Source: Saccharopolyspora gloriosae | GTDB lineage: Bacteria > Actinomycetota > Actinomycetes > Mycobacteriales > Pseudonocardiaceae | NCBI RefSeq assembly: GCF_014203325.1 | Contig: NZ_JACHIV010000001.1 | Coordinates: 558,001-622,000, forward strand | Direction of reading: 5' to 3' | DNA: 64,000 nt | Shown: in pieces, positions 1 to 7,936 of the stretch | Layout of the letters: every line of letters begins with the position of its first letter | How positions within the stretch are numbered: position 1 is the first letter of the stretch | Notes under the pieces: generated by a model | What the model was told of the DNA's origin: nothing | The model's input: the letters and a program-made list of their open reading frames with translations, nothing else | The model's database searches: none | Position numbers and translations under genes: made by a program

Positions 1-178
1 CTCATCGCTCCCCGGACCTGCGAAGTCGTCGACACATCGGCATGCGAGTGGATCACATGAAGGTGGCGTCCCGCGCACCGGTACCGGTGGTGGGCGTCCA
101 CCGCACATCCTGCCCAGCATCAGGTGAAGTCCGCGTAGGTGCCCGCTCGCACACCGGATTCGCCCGGGGCGAGGTGGT
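1..178. other. Left edge, no gene seen
   Basis: No convincing reading frame lies between the window edge and the anti-sigma stop. In M. tuberculosis, as I recall, htrA follows the anti-sigma gene. If that holds here it would start to the left of the window. Confidence 0.4.
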
Positions 179-904
179 TCAGGGCTGGACGGAGGCCGAG
201 ATCAGCGGCGAGCCCGACGGCGTCGCCGGAGCGTCCGAGCTGGGGAAGGCCGCCGATTCGGACGGCGGAGGCGGGGCCGGGGCGTCGCGCGGCGGCTCGC
301 TCAGCCGGGCGGAGGCCGGGATCATCGCCGAGTCGTAGGCCTCGCCGGGGTGCGGCATCGGGCCCGCGTCGGTCGGGGGGAGCTGCTCGTCGGGAACGCT
401 CACCAGGGCCAGCGCACCGAGCACCAGCCCGGAGAACACCACGCCCGCACCCGTTCGCCTACCGCGCCCGGCGCGCTGGTCCGGCGACGTCGCGCCGAGC
501 GGGGTGCTCGTGCCCATCGGCTGCTGGCCGCCGCCGAGCGGAGTGGTGGAGCCGAGGGCGGCTCCGGAACCGAACCGGCCGGGTCGTGCTCCCGGGTTGA
601 CCGCGACGAGCTGCCCGTCCTCGGTCAGCGCCAGCCCGTCGGGCTGGGCGGGCAGCTCAGCGCTCGACGGTATCGCCTGGAGGGCCTGGAGCAGGCCCGC
701 CGAGACGGAAGGGGCGGGTGCGGAGCGCACCGCCGTGCGCGCCTGCCGTTGCGCCGCGGCGTCCGCCGCGCAGGCCGGACACCGGGCGAGGTGGGCGGCG
801 GCGCGGTCGTGGGCGTTGGCGGTGAGCTCTCCGTCCACGAATGCCACGAGCGCGTCCAGCGCGAGGTGCTGTTCGGACAGCCCCCACCCTCGCCGAGCCG
901 TCAT
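179..904 (-). CDS. rseA: Zinc-binding anti-sigma factor (RseA-like)
   Basis: This 241-residue protein should bind and inhibit the ECF sigma factor encoded just upstream. The N-terminus carries the zinc anti-sigma signature HxxxCxxC at about H38-C42-C45. A low-complexity Gly/Pro/Thr linker follows, then a hydrophobic stretch at about 152-170 that could be one membrane span, then a Pro/Ser-rich tail that would lie outside the cell. The ATG sits at 904-902 and overlaps the sigma stop in an ATGA arrangement, so the two genes are probably translationally coupled. Longer upstream frames only read through the sigma gene out of frame. The tail is longer than in M. tuberculosis RseA as I remember it. 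Whether it senses envelope stress through regulated proteolysis is inference. Confidence 0.85.
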   Translation of the reverse strand: MTARRGWGLSEQHLALDALVAFVDGELTANAHDRAAAHLARCPACAADAAAQRQARTAVRSAPAPSVSAGLLQALQAIPSSAELPAQPDGLALTEDGQLVAVNPGARPGRFGSGAALGSTTPLGGGQQPMGTSTPLGATSPDQRAGRGRRTGAGVVFSGLVLGALALVSVPDEQLPPTDAGPMPHPGEAYDSAMIPASARLSEPPRDAPAPPPPSESAAFPSSDAPATPSGSPLISASVQP

Positions 905-1503
905 GCCGACTCCTCCCGAGCCTGTTCCCGCCGAGCTTCCAACGTGGCCTTCAACATCTGCCTGCCGCGGTGGATCCTGCTGCGCACAGTACCGAGCTTC
1001 ACCCCGAGGGTGGTTCCGATCTCCTCGTAGGAGAGTCCTTCGACGTCGCAGAGCACGACGGCCGCGCGGAACTCCGGCGGCACCTCGTCCAGCGCGGCCT
1101 GCAGGTCCGGGTCGAGGTGCGTCTCGTAGAACACCTGCTCCGGGCTGGGGCCGGTGCTCGGCAGCCGGTCGGTGTCCTCGGGCAGGCCTTCCATCCGCAA
1201 CCGCGAACGGCGGCGGGCCATGTCGAGGAAGAGGTTCGTGGTGATCCGGTGCAGCCAGCCCTCGAACGTCCCCGGCTTGTAGGACGCCAGCGAGCGGAAG
1301 ACGCGGATGAACGTCTCCTGCGTGAGGTCCTCGGCGTCGTGCTGGTTGCCGCTGAGCCGGTACGCGAGCCGGTAGACCCGGTCGGCGTGCTCGCGGACGA
1401 CCTCGTCCCAGGACGGTGGCGTCCACTCCGCATCCGAGACGGGTGCGGCGGCGACGGTGTTCTGGTCCGCTCGAACGGCCGGACTCATCGACTGTGTTGG
1501 CAT
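901..1503 (-). CDS. sigE: ECF sigma factor SigE
   Basis: This is an RNA polymerase sigma-70 factor of the extracytoplasmic-function type, about 200 residues. Region 2 is clear ([20 protein letters not shown], then FIRVFRSL), and region 4 ends in a helix-turn-helix ([21 protein letters not shown]). The ATG at 1503 is preferred: an AGGAGGT stands 13 nt upstream, and a possible ECF promoter ends about 40 nt upstream. An ATG 15 nt further in has no ribosome binding site. The divergent methyltransferase and the downstream anti-sigma gene match the SigE locus of mycobacteria (Rv1220c-Rv1222). It probably controls envelope and heat stress genes and itself. Confidence 0.9.
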   Translation of the reverse strand: MPTQSMSPAVRADQNTVAAAPVSDAEWTPPSWDEVVREHADRVYRLAYRLSGNQHDAEDLTQETFIRVFRSLASYKPGTFEGWLHRITTNLFLDMARRRSRLRMEGLPEDTDRLPSTGPSPEQVFYETHLDPDLQAALDEVPPEFRAAVVLCDVEGLSYEEIGTTLGVKLGTVRSRIHRGRQMLKATLEARREQAREESA

Positions 1504-1542
1504 CGGACGTGGAGCCACCTCCTGCGGCTGGTGCACAAGGGG

Positions 1543-1569
1543 AACGAACTCGCCCGCCGCTTTGTTCCC
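1543..1569 (-). promoter_or_regulatory. Candidate ECF-type promoter of sigE
   Basis: On the minus strand GGGAAC (1569-1564) is followed 17 nt later by CGTT (1546-1543). This resembles the GGAAC/CGTT pattern used by SigE/SigH-class sigma factors. Transcription would begin near 1535, about 30 nt before the sigE ATG, which suggests autoregulation. Confidence 0.55.
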
Positions 1570-1823
1570 GGTGAAGGTCCGGAGCGGGTGGTGCGCAGCG
1601 CGTTCCGCGGTGTCGCCGCTATCGCTGAGGGCGTGGTCCGCCCTCGATTCGCCCTCCACTCTCGCGCGCGCTCGTGAGGGACGGATGAAAGAGCGCTGAG
1701 AGCAGCCTGAGAACCTGACTTTCACCTGATCGGCGCAAGACCGGCGGGTTCACGGAAACAGGCGTCTAACGATGTGCCGAAACAGGACAACCGAACCGGC
1801 CCGCGAAGATAATCTTGCGACTC

Positions 1824-2441
1824 GTGATACCCGAGACGTCGATCGGCACCGGTCCGCTGGACCGGCCGGGCAGCATGCTCGGCGACGCCCGCGGATCCAT
1901 CGGGCCCGTGACCGACCCAGCGCACGACACCATCGATGCGTCCGTCGGCGCCGCGCTGCGGTTCCTGGCGACCGTGCTGCGCGCCAAATCCGTCGTCGAG
2001 GTGGGCTCCGGCACGGGCGCCTCGGCGAGCTGGCTGCTCAGCGGCATGGTGCCCGAGGGCGTGCTGACCTCCATCGACGTCGACGCGTCGGCCCAGCACA
2101 TCGCCCGCGAGGCGTTGGCCGCGCAGGGCGTGGCGCGCGGTCGCACCCGGTTCATCGCCGGGCTGGCCGAGCGGGTGCTGCCGAAGCTCACCGAGGACGC
2201 CTACGACCTGGTGTTCGTCGACGCCATGCCCAGCCGGTACCCGATGTTCCTGGAGCTCGGCGCGCCGCTGCTGCGGCCGGGCGGAGCGATCGTGTTCGCC
2301 GGTCCGGTCGATGCGACCCAGCACCAGGAGCCCCGCGCGCAGGCGGTGCGGGAGCTGATCAGGGCCGTGCGGGCCGACGAGTCGCTGGTGCCGGTGGCGC
2401 TGCCCGTCGGCGACGGCCTGCTGGCCATCGCGCGCTCCTGA
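1824..2441 (+). CDS. SAM-dependent O-methyltransferase (Rv1220c-like)
   Basis: This is a class I methyltransferase of the catechol-type O-methyltransferase family. The SAM-binding motif I reads VVEVGSGTGASASWLL, followed by an acidic residue after the next strand (LTSIDVD) and a VFVDAM motif. The gene is divergent from sigE, as Rv1220c is in M. tuberculosis. The GTG at 1824 is chosen because a GATAAT -10-like box at 1808-1813 would place the transcript start at or near it, giving a leaderless or almost leaderless message. An in-frame TTG at 1815 is the alternative. The substrate is unknown. Confidence 0.75.
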   Translation: MIPETSIGTGPLDRPGSMLGDARGSIGPVTDPAHDTIDASVGAALRFLATVLRAKSVVEVGSGTGASASWLLSGMVPEGVLTSIDVDASAQHIAREALAAQGVARGRTRFIAGLAERVLPKLTEDAYDLVFVDAMPSRYPMFLELGAPLLRPGGAIVFAGPVDATQHQEPRAQAVRELIRAVRADESLVPVALPVGDGLLAIARS

Positions 2442-2469
2442 CGGTCGCGGCGCGCTCACCTGACGCCTC

Positions 2470-2509
2470 CACGAGCAGCGGTCCCGGTCCGCGCCGGGAC
2501 CGCCTCGTG
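2470..2509. terminator. Bidirectional hairpin terminator
   Basis: Nested inverted repeats (CACGAG/CTCGTG outside, CGGTCCCGG/CCGGGACCG inside) lie between the convergent methyltransferase and mrp genes. There is no U-tract, as is common in actinobacteria. Confidence 0.6.
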
Positions 2510-2517
2510 GTGCCGGC

Positions 2518-3657
2518 TCAGGCGGGGGAGACGGACAGCAGCTGACCGGCCAACCCGCGGGCGCGGGTGGACAGGCGCTTCGCCACGTCGTTGAGCACCT
2601 GGGCCGCCGGGGAGTCCGGCGCCTCGATGACCAGCGGCGTGCCGCTGTCGCCCGCTTCGCGCAGCCGGGTGTCCAGCGGCACCTGGCCCAGCAGCGGGAC
2701 CTCCGAGCCCACCGCTCGGGTCAGCGAGTCGGCCACGATCCGGCCGCCGCCGCTGCCGAAGACCTCCATGCGCTGACCGTCGGGCAGCTCCATCCAGGAC
2801 ATGTTCTCCACGACGCCCGCCAGCCGCTGCCGGGTCTGCATCGCGATGGCGCCCGCGCGCTCGGCGACCTCCGCCGCGGCCTGCTGCGGCGTGGTCACGA
2901 CCAGGATCTCCGCGTTGGGGATGAGCTGGGCGGTGGACAGCGCGACGTCGCCGGTGCCGGGCGGCAGGTCCAGCAGCAGCACGTCCAGGTCGCCCCAGAA
3001 CACGTCTGACAGGAATTGCTGCAGCGCGCGGTGCAGCATCGGCCCGCGCCACACGACCGGCGTGTTGCCGGGGGTGAACATGCCGATGGAGATGACCTTC
3101 ACGCCGTGCGCCTGCGGCGGCAGGATCATCTTCTCGACCTGGGTGGGCTTGCCGCTGGAACCGAGCATCCGGGGCACCGAGTGGCCGTAGATGTCGGCGT
3201 CGACGACGCCGACCGACAGGCCGCGCTTGGCCATCGAGGCGGCCAGGTTCACCGTGACGCTGGACTTGCCGACGCCGCCCTTGCCGGAGGCCACGCAGTA
3301 CACCCGCGTCATCGAGCCGGGTTCGGCGAACGGGATGCGCGGCTCCTCGGAGTTGCCGCGCAGCTTCTTGCGGAGTTCGGAGCGCTGCTCGTCGCTCATC
3401 ACGTCGAGCTCGACGGTCACGGCCCGGACGCCGTCGACGGCACCGACCGCGGCGTCGACCCGCTGGGTGATCGTCTCCTTCATCGGGCAGCCCTGCACCG
3501 TCAGGTACACCTCGACGGTGACCTGGCCTTCCTCGCCGATCGTCACGGCTTTGACCATGCCGAGCTCGGTGATCGGCTTGTGGATCTCCGGGTCCTCGAC
3601 CTTGGTGAGGGCCTGGCGAACGGCCTCTTCCGTGGGAGCGGAGTGCGTGCTGGTCAC
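2518..3657 (-). CDS. mrp: Mrp/ApbC-type Fe-S cluster carrier ATPase
   Basis: This 379-residue P-loop protein probably carries and transfers Fe-S clusters in the cytoplasm. An N-terminal DUF59/MIP18 domain (about 10-85) precedes the ParA-like ATPase. The deviant Walker A is SGKGGVGKSSVTVN, and LLLDLPPGTGD forms the switch/Walker B region. The CxxC cluster ligand of enterobacterial Mrp is missing where it would follow VENMSWME. From memory M. tuberculosis Mrp lacks it too, so this is a lineage trait, not damage. The GTG at 3657 gives the expected family length; upstream in-frame sequence is not protein-like. It is convergent with the methyltransferase. Confidence 0.9.
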   Translation of the reverse strand: MTSTHSAPTEEAVRQALTKVEDPEIHKPITELGMVKAVTIGEEGQVTVEVYLTVQGCPMKETITQRVDAAVGAVDGVRAVTVELDVMSDEQRSELRKKLRGNSEEPRIPFAEPGSMTRVYCVASGKGGVGKSSVTVNLAASMAKRGLSVGVVDADIYGHSVPRMLGSSGKPTQVEKMILPPQAHGVKVISIGMFTPGNTPVVWRGPMLHRALQQFLSDVFWGDLDVLLLDLPPGTGDVALSTAQLIPNAEILVVTTPQQAAAEVAERAGAIAMQTRQRLAGVVENMSWMELPDGQRMEVFGSGGGRIVADSLTRAVGSEVPLLGQVPLDTRLREAGDSGTPLVIEAPDSPAAQVLNDVAKRLSTRARGLAGQLLSVSPA

Positions 3658-3917
3658 GGTTGCGGTGACACCGACCCTTCCTGCGGCTGTGCTTGCCCTC
3701 GATGCTACGGACCGACCCTCGATGTTACGGGCCGGTAGCCCCGGAATCGCAGGCGAGGTGCGCAGCGGGTGACGACGGGGGTCTCCGCGCCGGGTGCCGC
3801 TCGGGTGCGCGGAAGCCGGTTGCGCGGGGCTGTGCGCTGGATTATTCCAAGCACCGGGTCCGACGTGCTCGCATCGTGAAATCCGGGGGCGCTTCGCAAT
3901 CGTGTGACTGCCCTCCG

Positions 3918-3931
3918 TAGTATCACTCATC
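3918..3931 (+). promoter_or_regulatory. -10 box for a leaderless marR transcript
   Basis: TAGTAT at 3918-3923 ends 8 nt before the GTG at 3932, and no Shine-Dalgarno precedes that GTG. The spacing fits transcription starting on or next to the start codon. Confidence 0.45.
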
Positions 3932-4423
3932 GTGACCGAGACGGGTCTTGATCGATTACCCACTCGTGGCGAGCTGCTGGCCTATCGAACCTTCCTGCGT
4001 GCGCACGCCCGCGTCACGCGCTGCCTGGAAGGGGATCTGATCGCCGAGCAGCGGCTGACGCTGGCCGCCTACGACGTGCTGCACGCGCTGTTCGAGGCGC
4101 CCGAGCGCAGACTGCGCATGACCGAGCTCGCGGACACCGTGCTGCTGTCCAGATCCGGGGTGACCCGGCTGGTCGACCGGTTGGAGCGGATCGGTCTGGT
4201 CAGTCGCGTCCGGGTCGATTCGGACGGCAGGGGAGTACTCGCAGTGATCACCGAGGCCGGCGAGGGGCGGTTGCGCACCGCATCCAGCACGCACCTCGGT
4301 GGAGTGACCCAGTACTTCCTTTCGGTGACCGAGCCGCGGGAGCTCGAAGAGTTCGCCCGCACCTGCGAAAAGCTCGCCGCGGGCGGGGTTCCGGCACCGC
4401 CGGGCCAACGCGCCCAAGCCTGA
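3932..4423 (+). CDS. MarR-family transcriptional regulator
   Basis: This 163-residue winged-helix regulator has the MarR layout. An N-terminal dimerisation helix is followed by the helix-turn-helix (RMTELADTVLLSRSGVTRLVDRLERIGLV) and a wing with the usual DxDGR signature (RVDSDGRGVLAVIT). MarR proteins typically repress their own gene or a neighbour and release DNA on binding small aromatic ligands. Its target cannot be told from context: it is divergent from mrp and convergent with the DUF1003 gene. The start appears leaderless. Confidence 0.85.
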   Translation: MTETGLDRLPTRGELLAYRTFLRAHARVTRCLEGDLIAEQRLTLAAYDVLHALFEAPERRLRMTELADTVLLSRSGVTRLVDRLERIGLVSRVRVDSDGRGVLAVITEAGEGRLRTASSTHLGGVTQYFLSVTEPRELEEFARTCEKLAAGGVPAPPGQRAQA

Positions 4424-4504
4424 GCGCCGCAGCCGCGCGCGGATAATCCGATTAACGTCGGCCCGTGCCTGCGCGCCGGGTGGAGCGGCCCCGTCCAGGA
4501 ACCC

Positions 4505-5038
4505 TCAGCGGTGGCCCTCCTCGTTGCCGTCGCCCGAGCCCTGGCGCCGCCGGCGCGCGCCCGCGCTCTCCGTGCCGGGCAGCTCGTCGCGCAGCCGGTC
4601 CAGCTCGACCCGCAGGTAATCGCGGGTCGCGACCTCACCGATGGCCAGCCGCAACGCGGCCAGCTCCCGCGCCAAGTACTCGGTGTCGGCCTTCGTCTGC
4701 TCGGCGCGCGCCCGGTCCTCCTCCAGCGAGACCCGGTCGCGGTCGTCCTGCCTGTTCTGCGCGAGCAGGATCAGCGGCGCCGCGTACGACGCTTGGGTGG
4801 AGAACGCGAGGTTCAGCAGGATGAACGGGTACGGATCCCACCGCAGCCCCACCGCGAACAGGTTCATCCCGATCCAGCTGATCACGAACACCGTCATCCA
4901 GAACAGGAACTTCCCGGTGCCGAGGAAGCGGGCGACGCGTTCGGAGACCTGGCCGAACAGCTCCGGGTCGAACTCCACGGCGAACCGGCGCGGCATCCGG
5001 GGCTGGTCCAGCCGCCGCCGGGAGAGCAGTTCAGGCAT
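4505..5038 (-). CDS. DUF1003 membrane protein
   Basis: This 177-residue protein has two central hydrophobic helices (about 42-62 and 70-92: FLFWMTVFVISWIGMNLF and PFILLNLAFSTQASYAAPLILLA), typical of DUF1003. A charged coiled-coil tail follows, with many Glu/Arg residues, then a basic C-terminus. Its ATG lies inside the last codons of the CBS-protein gene (8-nt overlap), so the two are translationally coupled. The function is unknown. The partner's MgtE-like domain and the same pairing in mycobacteria (Rv1231c-Rv1232c, from memory) suggest a divalent-cation role, which is inference. Confidence 0.85.
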   Translation of the reverse strand: MPELLSRRRLDQPRMPRRFAVEFDPELFGQVSERVARFLGTGKFLFWMTVFVISWIGMNLFAVGLRWDPYPFILLNLAFSTQASYAAPLILLAQNRQDDRDRVSLEEDRARAEQTKADTEYLARELAALRLAIGEVATRDYLRVELDRLRDELPGTESAGARRRRQGSGDGNEEGHR

Positions 5039-6338
5039 CGTCGCTCGCTTTCGGTGCGTCCGGGGAATGCGCGCCGGGCCGGTCGTCCCGGTCCGGCAAG
5101 CCGCTCTCCCGCCAGTTCTCCGGGAGCAGGTGGTCGAGCACGTCGTCCACGGTGACCGCGCCGATCAAGTGCTCCTCGTCGTCGAGCACCGGCCCGCACA
5201 CCAGGTTGTACGCGGCGAAGTAGCGGGTCACCTCGGCCAGCGCGGCCGTCGGTGGCAAGCTCGCCAGGCTCGTGTCCAGCGCCCCCGCGACCAGCGTCGA
5301 CGGCGGTTCCCGCAACAGCCGCTGGATGTGCACGCAACCCAAGTAGCGGCCGGTGGGCGTGGCCGACGGCGGGCGGCACACGAAGACCATGCTGGACAGC
5401 GCCACCGGCAGCTCCGGATTGCGGACCATCGCGAGCGCCTCGGCGATGGTGGCGTCCGGGCCGACGACGACGGGCTCCGGCGTCATCAACCCGCCCGCCG
5501 TGTCCGAGGAGTACTCCAGGAGCCGCTTCACCGGGGCGGACTCGGCGGGCTCCATGAGCTCCAGCAGCCGGTTCTTGTCCACCTCGGGGAGTTCCGCGAG
5601 CAGGTCCGCGGCGTCGTCCGGGCTCATCGCCTCCAGCACGTCGGCGGCCCGGTCCTCGCCGAGGTGGCCGATCAGGTCCTTCTGGTCGTCCTCCGGGAGC
5701 TCCTCGACGACGTCGGCGAGCCGTTCGTCGTCGAGCGCCTCCGCCACCTCGTAGCGGCGCTTGGCGGGCAGTTCGTGCAGCGTGCTGGCCACGTCGACGG
5801 CGCGCATCGTGTCCAGCAGCGCCAGCAGCTGCTCCACGCCCTGCGGCCGGTCGGTGAGCTCGGCGGCGGCGAGCCCGGTGATCTGATCCCACTCCAGCAC
5901 CTGCACCGGCCCGCGACGGGCGAGCCGCCCGGTGCGCTCGCGCACCGCGAGCCTGCTGATCCGCCAATCGCGGGTGCGAGTCTGCTCCAGAGCGGCGTCC
6001 ACCAGCACCGCGGACGCGCCGGAAGCGGCGACGGTGACCTTCGCGTCGAGTAGCTGACCGAGCACCAGGACCTCGTTGGGGCGCTGGTGGAACTGCCGGG
6101 TGTTGACCGAACCGGTGGCGAGGGTGACCGCGTTGGGTTCGAAGCGCACCACCCGGAGCATCGGCACGAAGATCCGCCGCCGCGCCGCCATCTCCATCAC
6201 GATGCCCAGCACCCGCGGCGGCTGGTGCGCGGTGCTCAGCCCGGCGACGACGTCGCGGACCTTGCCGATGGACTCGCCGTCCGGCCCGAACACGGCGAGT
6301 CCGGCTACTCGTGCCGCGTACACCCTGGTCGCTGCCAC
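5031..6338 (-). CDS. PRC-barrel/MgtE_N/CBS domain protein
   Basis: This 435-residue soluble protein starts with a PRC-barrel-like segment (about 8-60, FGPDGESIGKVRDVV). A second PRC-like segment follows, then an MgtE_N helical domain (about 165-275, with the repeating DVVEELPEDDQ/DLLAELPE pattern) and a CBS pair (about 285-400). The membrane part of MgtE magnesium channels is missing, so this is a sensor-like cytoplasmic relative and not a channel. The GTG at 6338 starts MAATRVYAARVAG, which resembles the mycobacterial homologue. Upstream sequence in the same frame belongs to a repeated intergenic element. It forms an overlapping pair with the DUF1003 gene. Confidence 0.8.
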   Translation of the reverse strand: MAATRVYAARVAGLAVFGPDGESIGKVRDVVAGLSTAHQPPRVLGIVMEMAARRRIFVPMLRVVRFEPNAVTLATGSVNTRQFHQRPNEVLVLGQLLDAKVTVAASGASAVLVDAALEQTRTRDWRISRLAVRERTGRLARRGPVQVLEWDQITGLAAAELTDRPQGVEQLLALLDTMRAVDVASTLHELPAKRRYEVAEALDDERLADVVEELPEDDQKDLIGHLGEDRAADVLEAMSPDDAADLLAELPEVDKNRLLELMEPAESAPVKRLLEYSSDTAGGLMTPEPVVVGPDATIAEALAMVRNPELPVALSSMVFVCRPPSATPTGRYLGCVHIQRLLREPPSTLVAGALDTSLASLPPTAALAEVTRYFAAYNLVCGPVLDDEEHLIGAVTVDDVLDHLLPENWRESGLPDRDDRPGAHSPDAPKASDDA

Positions 6339-6408
6339 GCCGATCAGGCTAGTCGGCTGTAGGTGGTGGGGCAGTTGCGGCGTTGTCGGGGTCGTTTTGG
6401 CGTGGGGG

Positions 6409-6640
6409 TCGGGTGGCGGAACCTCAGTGGCTTCCTCGCGAGGACAGCTTTTCCCTCGCGGAGCCACTCGGGAAAAAGATCCCGCAGCGAGGAAGCCACT
6501 GAGAACCCGCGGGTGGTCGGCTTCTTGACGTGGGCCATGTGCTTCGCACATACAGGCACGGCTTCGCCGCAAGGCAGGCTTGCTTCGCAGCCCAACTGCA
6601 CGGCTTCGCCGCAAAGGCACGGCCTTCGGCCGCTGGGTGA
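6409..6640 (+). repeat. Palindromic intergenic element, copy 1 (core inverted)
   Basis: The copy has an 81-nt hairpin at 6423-6503 with arms CTCAGTGGCTTCCTCGC and GCGAGGAAGCCACTGAG. Flanks read GGCGGAAC on the left and AACCCGCGG on the right, as in copies 3, 4 and 6. The core between the arms, however, is in the opposite orientation to those copies. A tail of mini-hairpins with TTC loops follows, including ATGTGC-TTC-GCACAT and GGCTTCGCC or GGCCTTCGGCC units. It lies between two divergent genes, unlike the other copies, and is 4 nt shorter in the loop. Confidence 0.85.
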
Positions 6641-6755
6641 GCGTGGTTTGTTCGTTCTTCGTGGGTTTGCTGCGGCTCTTGGGGGAGCGGGGTCACGGCT
6701 GTGGGGGTTGTCGGCGTGGTAGATACCTCTGTGCCCGTTCTATGAGGAGGAACTC

Positions 6756-7718
6756 GTGGTCGATCGTCGACGTGCCCGCCGTAGCTGTCTGGCCGTGCCC
6801 GGCTCCAGCGCGAAGATGATCGACAAGGCGCGCGGGCTGGCGGTGGACTCGTTCTTCCTGGACCTGGAGGACGCGGTCGCGCCGCTGGCGAAGGCCGAGG
6901 CGCGCGGCCGGGTGGCTGCGGCGCTCAACGAGGGCGGCTGGGACGGCAAGATCCGTTCCGTACGGGTCAACGACCTCACCTCGGAGTGGACCTACCGGGA
7001 CGTGGTGGAGGTCGTCGAAGGCGCCGGGGCGAACCTGGACACGATCGTGCTGCCGAAGGTCTCCAGCCCCGACCACGTGCGCTGGCTGGACCTGACGCTG
7101 ACCCAGATCGAACGCGCCACCGGCCTGGAAGTCGGCCGGATCGGCATCGAAGCGCAGATCGAGGACGCGCGCGGCCTGGTCGAAGTGGACGCGATCGTCG
7201 CCGCCTCGCCCCGGATCGAGGCGCTGATCTTCGGCCCGGCCGACTTCATGGCCTCGATCAACATGCGGTCGATGGTCGTCGGCGAGCAACCGCCCGGCTA
7301 CGACGTGGGCGACGCCTACCACTACGTGCTGATGCGGATGCTGATGGCGGCGCGGGCGCACGACGTGCAGGCCATCGACGGCCCCTACCTGGCGATCAAG
7401 GACGTGGACGGGCTGCGCCGGGTCGGCGGCCGGTCGGCGGCGCTGGGCTTCGACGGGAAGTGGGTGCTGCACCCGGCGCAGGTGGACGCGGTCAACGAGC
7501 TGTTCTCGCCGCGCCAGGAGGACTACGACCACGCGGAGAACGTGCTGGCCGCCTACGACTGGCACACCTCGGAGGCGGGCGGCAAGCGCGGTGCGGCGAT
7601 GCTCGGCGACGAGATGATCGACGAGGCGTCCCGGAAGATGGCGCTGGTCATCGCGGGCAAGGGGCGGGCGGCGGGCATGTCCCGCACCGACGAGTGGACG
7701 CCGCCCGCCGCCGGTTGA
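6756..7718 (+). CDS. CitE-like HpcH/HpaI aldolase (malyl-CoA lyase-like)
   Basis: This 320-residue TIM-barrel lyase belongs to the citrate-lyase-beta/malyl-CoA lyase superfamily. It would make or cleave a C-C bond between acetyl- or propionyl-CoA and glyoxylate, or act on a similar CoA thioester. Landmarks are LAVPGSSAKM near the N-terminus, FFLDLEDAVAP (metal-site region), IGIEAQIEDARGL and LIFGPADFMASI, and GKWVLHPAQVDAVNELF near the C-terminus. A GAGGAGG at 6744-6750, 5 nt upstream, fixes the GTG start. A malyl-CoA or beta-methylmalyl-CoA lyase role is the best guess from length and motifs, but substrate assignment in this family is unreliable. Confidence 0.8.
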   Translation: MVDRRRARRSCLAVPGSSAKMIDKARGLAVDSFFLDLEDAVAPLAKAEARGRVAAALNEGGWDGKIRSVRVNDLTSEWTYRDVVEVVEGAGANLDTIVLPKVSSPDHVRWLDLTLTQIERATGLEVGRIGIEAQIEDARGLVEVDAIVAASPRIEALIFGPADFMASINMRSMVVGEQPPGYDVGDAYHYVLMRMLMAARAHDVQAIDGPYLAIKDVDGLRRVGGRSAALGFDGKWVLHPAQVDAVNELFSPRQEDYDHAENVLAAYDWHTSEAGGKRGAAMLGDEMIDEASRKMALVIAGKGRAAGMSRTDEWTPPAAG

Positions 7719-7936
7719 GCCGCCGGGTTCGAGCGGAGCGGCGGGGCGACGCGCCCGGCCCCGGAACACCCGTCGCGGCGGCCTGCCTGGGCACGCGCGT
7801 CCTGACGCCCGTGTGGACGATCCCGGAGCCGGTGCGGCGCGGTACGTTCTGATCAAGAGCGATCGTCGGGTTCCTCCGCGGAACGAGCCGTGCCGAGGTC
7901 TTTCCCGGCGTGCGAGTCGACCGAGGGGGCGGCGGC
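7719..7936. other. Intergenic spacer before the patatin gene
   Basis: These 218 bp separate two same-strand genes. No clear terminator or gene was seen; it presumably holds the patatin promoter. Confidence 0.3.

Noticed and set aside
5031-6620. Long N-terminal extension of the CBS-domain protein to 6620
   Set aside because: The added residues translate the repeated palindromic element and are not related to the family. The family start matches GTG 6338.
6409-6640. Palindromic elements as insertion sequences or classic MITEs
   Set aside because: No transposase lies in or near any copy, outer ends are not simple terminal inverted repeats, and I could not identify target-site duplications by eye.
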